From Candidatus Gastranaerophilales bacterium (lineage in GTDB: Bacteria > Cyanobacteriota > Vampirovibrionia > Gastranaerophilales > Gastranaerophilaceae): a DNA stretch of 6,562 nucleotides. The stretch is taken from positions 1 through 6,562 of the forward strand of contig CAAGQE010000025.1 in NCBI GenBank assembly GCA_900772035.1, read 5' to 3'. Under the pieces are notes generated by a model. It searched no databases, was not told where the DNA came from, and saw only the letters and a program-made list of their open reading frames with translations. A program made the translations under genes and the position numbers. Positions within the stretch are counted from its first letter, which is position 1. Each line of letters begins with the position of its first letter. Shown here one piece after another: positions 5,832-6,562 of the stretch.

Positions 5832-5975
5832 TTAGTCTTCCGTTTGGGTGAACTTATCTTTTTTTGCTCCGCAAATCGGACAAATCCAATCTTCTGCAAG
5901 TTCTTTAAAATCGATGTTTTTATTATCTTTCGGGTCGTATTCGTAACGACAAATCGTGCAAACATATTTTTTCAT
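5832..5975 (-). CDS. Short rubredoxin-like iron protein
   Basis: A 47-residue protein with the two rubredoxin knuckles: CTIC (Cys6, Cys9) and CPIC followed by GA (Cys32, Cys35). These bind one iron and carry single electrons in the cytoplasm, commonly in oxygen or peroxide detoxification in anaerobes. YEYDP (11-15) and EDWICP (28-33) are family landmarks. Two things are unusual. The loop between the knuckles lacks about six residues of the usual GDPxxGxxPGT segment (only KDNKNID is present), and the Gly that normally follows the first CxxC is Arg10. The start at 5973-5975 is set by an AAAGGAGGAT site. The frame stays open to 6062, but that extension has no ribosome site. No reductase or partner gene is adjacent. 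It is probably a functional rubredoxin, or a domain-type relative. Confidence 0.92.
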   Translation of the reverse strand: MKKYVCTICRYEYDPKDNKNIDFKELAEDWICPICGAKKDKFTQTED

Positions 5976-5980
5976 AGAAA

Positions 5981-5990
5981 ATCCTCCTTT
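5981..5990 (-). promoter_or_regulatory. Strong ribosome binding site deciding the rubredoxin start
   Basis: AAAGGAGGAT on the minus strand lies just upstream of the ATG at 5975 and is close to the full anti-16S complement. It excludes the 29-residue longer reading of the same frame. Confidence 0.88.
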
Positions 5991-6150
5991 TAACAAAAAT
6001 AAAATCTCACACTTTTTCGGAATTTTATAGCGCATTGTGTTATACCCGATTGAATATTTCAAAAAAATGTATTATTAAAATTTGTAAAAACAAACTGTCT
6101 TTTGAAACTCGCAAATAGTGCAGAAAAAGACGCCCCAAGGTTTGAAACGC

Positions 6151-6179
6151 TTGAAATCATTGCGATTATTTGGTATACT
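6151..6179 (+). promoter_or_regulatory. Sigma-70-type promoter with extended -10
   Basis: TTGAAA (6151-6156) and TATACT (6174-6179) are 17 bases apart, and TGG directly before the -10 box fits an extended -10 (TGn). Transcription should start near 6186, giving an untranslated leader of about 65 bases before the ATG at 6252. Confidence 0.75.
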
Positions 6180-6251
6180 GTCTAGCAACCGATTCTATTA
6201 TTTATGTATTTTCAACCTTTAAAAAACAGCCCAAAACAATAAGGAGTTCCA

Positions 6252-6562
6252 ATGAGAAATTTTAAAGATGGCTTTTCAATGAAACGCGCTATCGTTGCAT
6301 TGGCGGTAGTTTTATTCGTTGCAACGGTTTTCCCTGTCGCAATAGATTCTATTAGAGGGGATAATTCCGAACAAATATCCGCATCTTCAGAAAACCTCTT
6401 TGAATGCTTATATAAAAATTATGAATATTCAAACGCAGCATTCGCGCACTATACAGAACCATTGGTCCTTGGTTTGGACGGAGACGGCAAAATCGAGATA
6501 TCGGACATCAAAGGCGGAATATACTTTGATTACAACGGAGACGGATTTGCGGAAAAGATGGC
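6252..6562 (+). CDS. Secreted or anchored protein with calcium-binding-like DGDG motifs (partial)
   Basis: Only the first 103 residues are present; the window edge cuts the 3' end. The ATG follows AAGGAG by five bases. Residues 11-31 (KRAIVALAVVLFVATVFPVAI) form a positively charged, hydrophobic signal peptide or anchor with no clear cleavage site. A linker rich in Ser, Asn and Tyr follows. Residues 70-82 (PLVLGLDGDGKIE) and 89-101 (GIYFDYNGDGFAE) match the paired Asp/Gly pattern found in hemolysin-type and other extracellular calcium-binding proteins, usually written PxVLDLDGDG...GxxFDxDGDGFAEK. Asp76, Asp78, Asp93, Asn95 and Asp97 could provide ligands, while Gly74 replaces the more usual Asp. 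The full protein is probably extracellular, but its function lies in the missing part. An alternative start at Met10 has a poorer ribosome site. Confidence 0.82.
   Translation, partial: MRNFKDGFSMKRAIVALAVVLFVATVFPVAIDSIRGDNSEQISASSENLFECLYKNYEYSNAAFAHYTEPLVLGLDGDGKIEISDIKGGIYFDYNGDGFAEKM

Noticed and set aside
5976..6062. N-terminal extension of the rubredoxin
   Set aside because: It has no ribosome site of its own, and the strong AAAGGAGGAT lies inside it directly before the standard rubredoxin start MKKYVCTIC.
6199..6216. Fragment resembling the CRISPR repeat (TTTATGTATTT)
   Set aside because: Only about 11 AT-rich bases match, the rest of the 30-bp repeat is absent, and it lies in the 5' leader of another gene.

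Overview
This is a 6.6 kb AT-rich bacterial window with seven protein-coding genes, most with clear ribosome binding sites, and the end of a CRISPR array at its left edge. The organism cannot be fixed from this sequence. The low GC, the 30-bp clostridial-looking CRISPR repeat, the short rubredoxin, the small protein beginning MNVNAISS and the Asp/Gly-rich secreted protein all fit a gut-type anaerobe. A non-photosynthetic cyanobacterial relative (Gastranaerophilales/Melainabacteria) is my tentative guess, and a Firmicute is possible. No rRNA or tRNA gene was seen.

Layout. Bases 1-145 hold one partial and two complete CRISPR repeats (30 bp) with two 34-bp spacers. The last repeat is degenerate, which marks this as the trailer end; leader and any cas genes would lie to the left. 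Bases 132-815 (minus) encode an unrecognised Ser/Gly-rich protein whose stop codon lies inside the last repeat. Bases 822-1119 are non-coding and hold several short inverted repeats of an intergenic-repeat type. Bases 1120-4252 (minus) are a tight three-gene operon read right to left: a polytopic GT-C-like membrane glycosyltransferase, an NAD-dependent sugar epimerase/dehydratase, and an O6-methylguanine-DNA methyltransferase. The joins are ATGA and TAATG overlaps, so translation is probably coupled. Bases 4376-5248 (plus) encode a membrane-anchored SGNH-hydrolase-like protein, divergent from the operon. The two directions have promoters whose -35 boxes overlap. A bidirectional terminator (5266-5296) separates it from a small unknown protein (5315-5725, minus) and a short rubredoxin (5832-5975, minus). 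At the right edge a well-formed promoter drives the start of a secreted or anchored protein with calcium-binding-like DGDG motifs, cut off by the window.

How the genes may work together. The glycosyltransferase, the epimerase and the divergent SGNH protein look like a small surface-glycan module: sugar-nucleotide modification, transfer of sugar from a lipid carrier at the membrane, and acyl-group editing outside the membrane. This is inference from family and position. The DNA repair gene at the operon's end has no obvious link to glycans. The right-hand genes look like independent units.

I did not find a clear new multi-gene system. The observations most worth following are the two array-end spacers that share a quasi-palindromic core, the repeat-flanked unknown gene beside the array, the repair gene coupled to glycan genes, and the divergent promoter pair sharing a -35 region.
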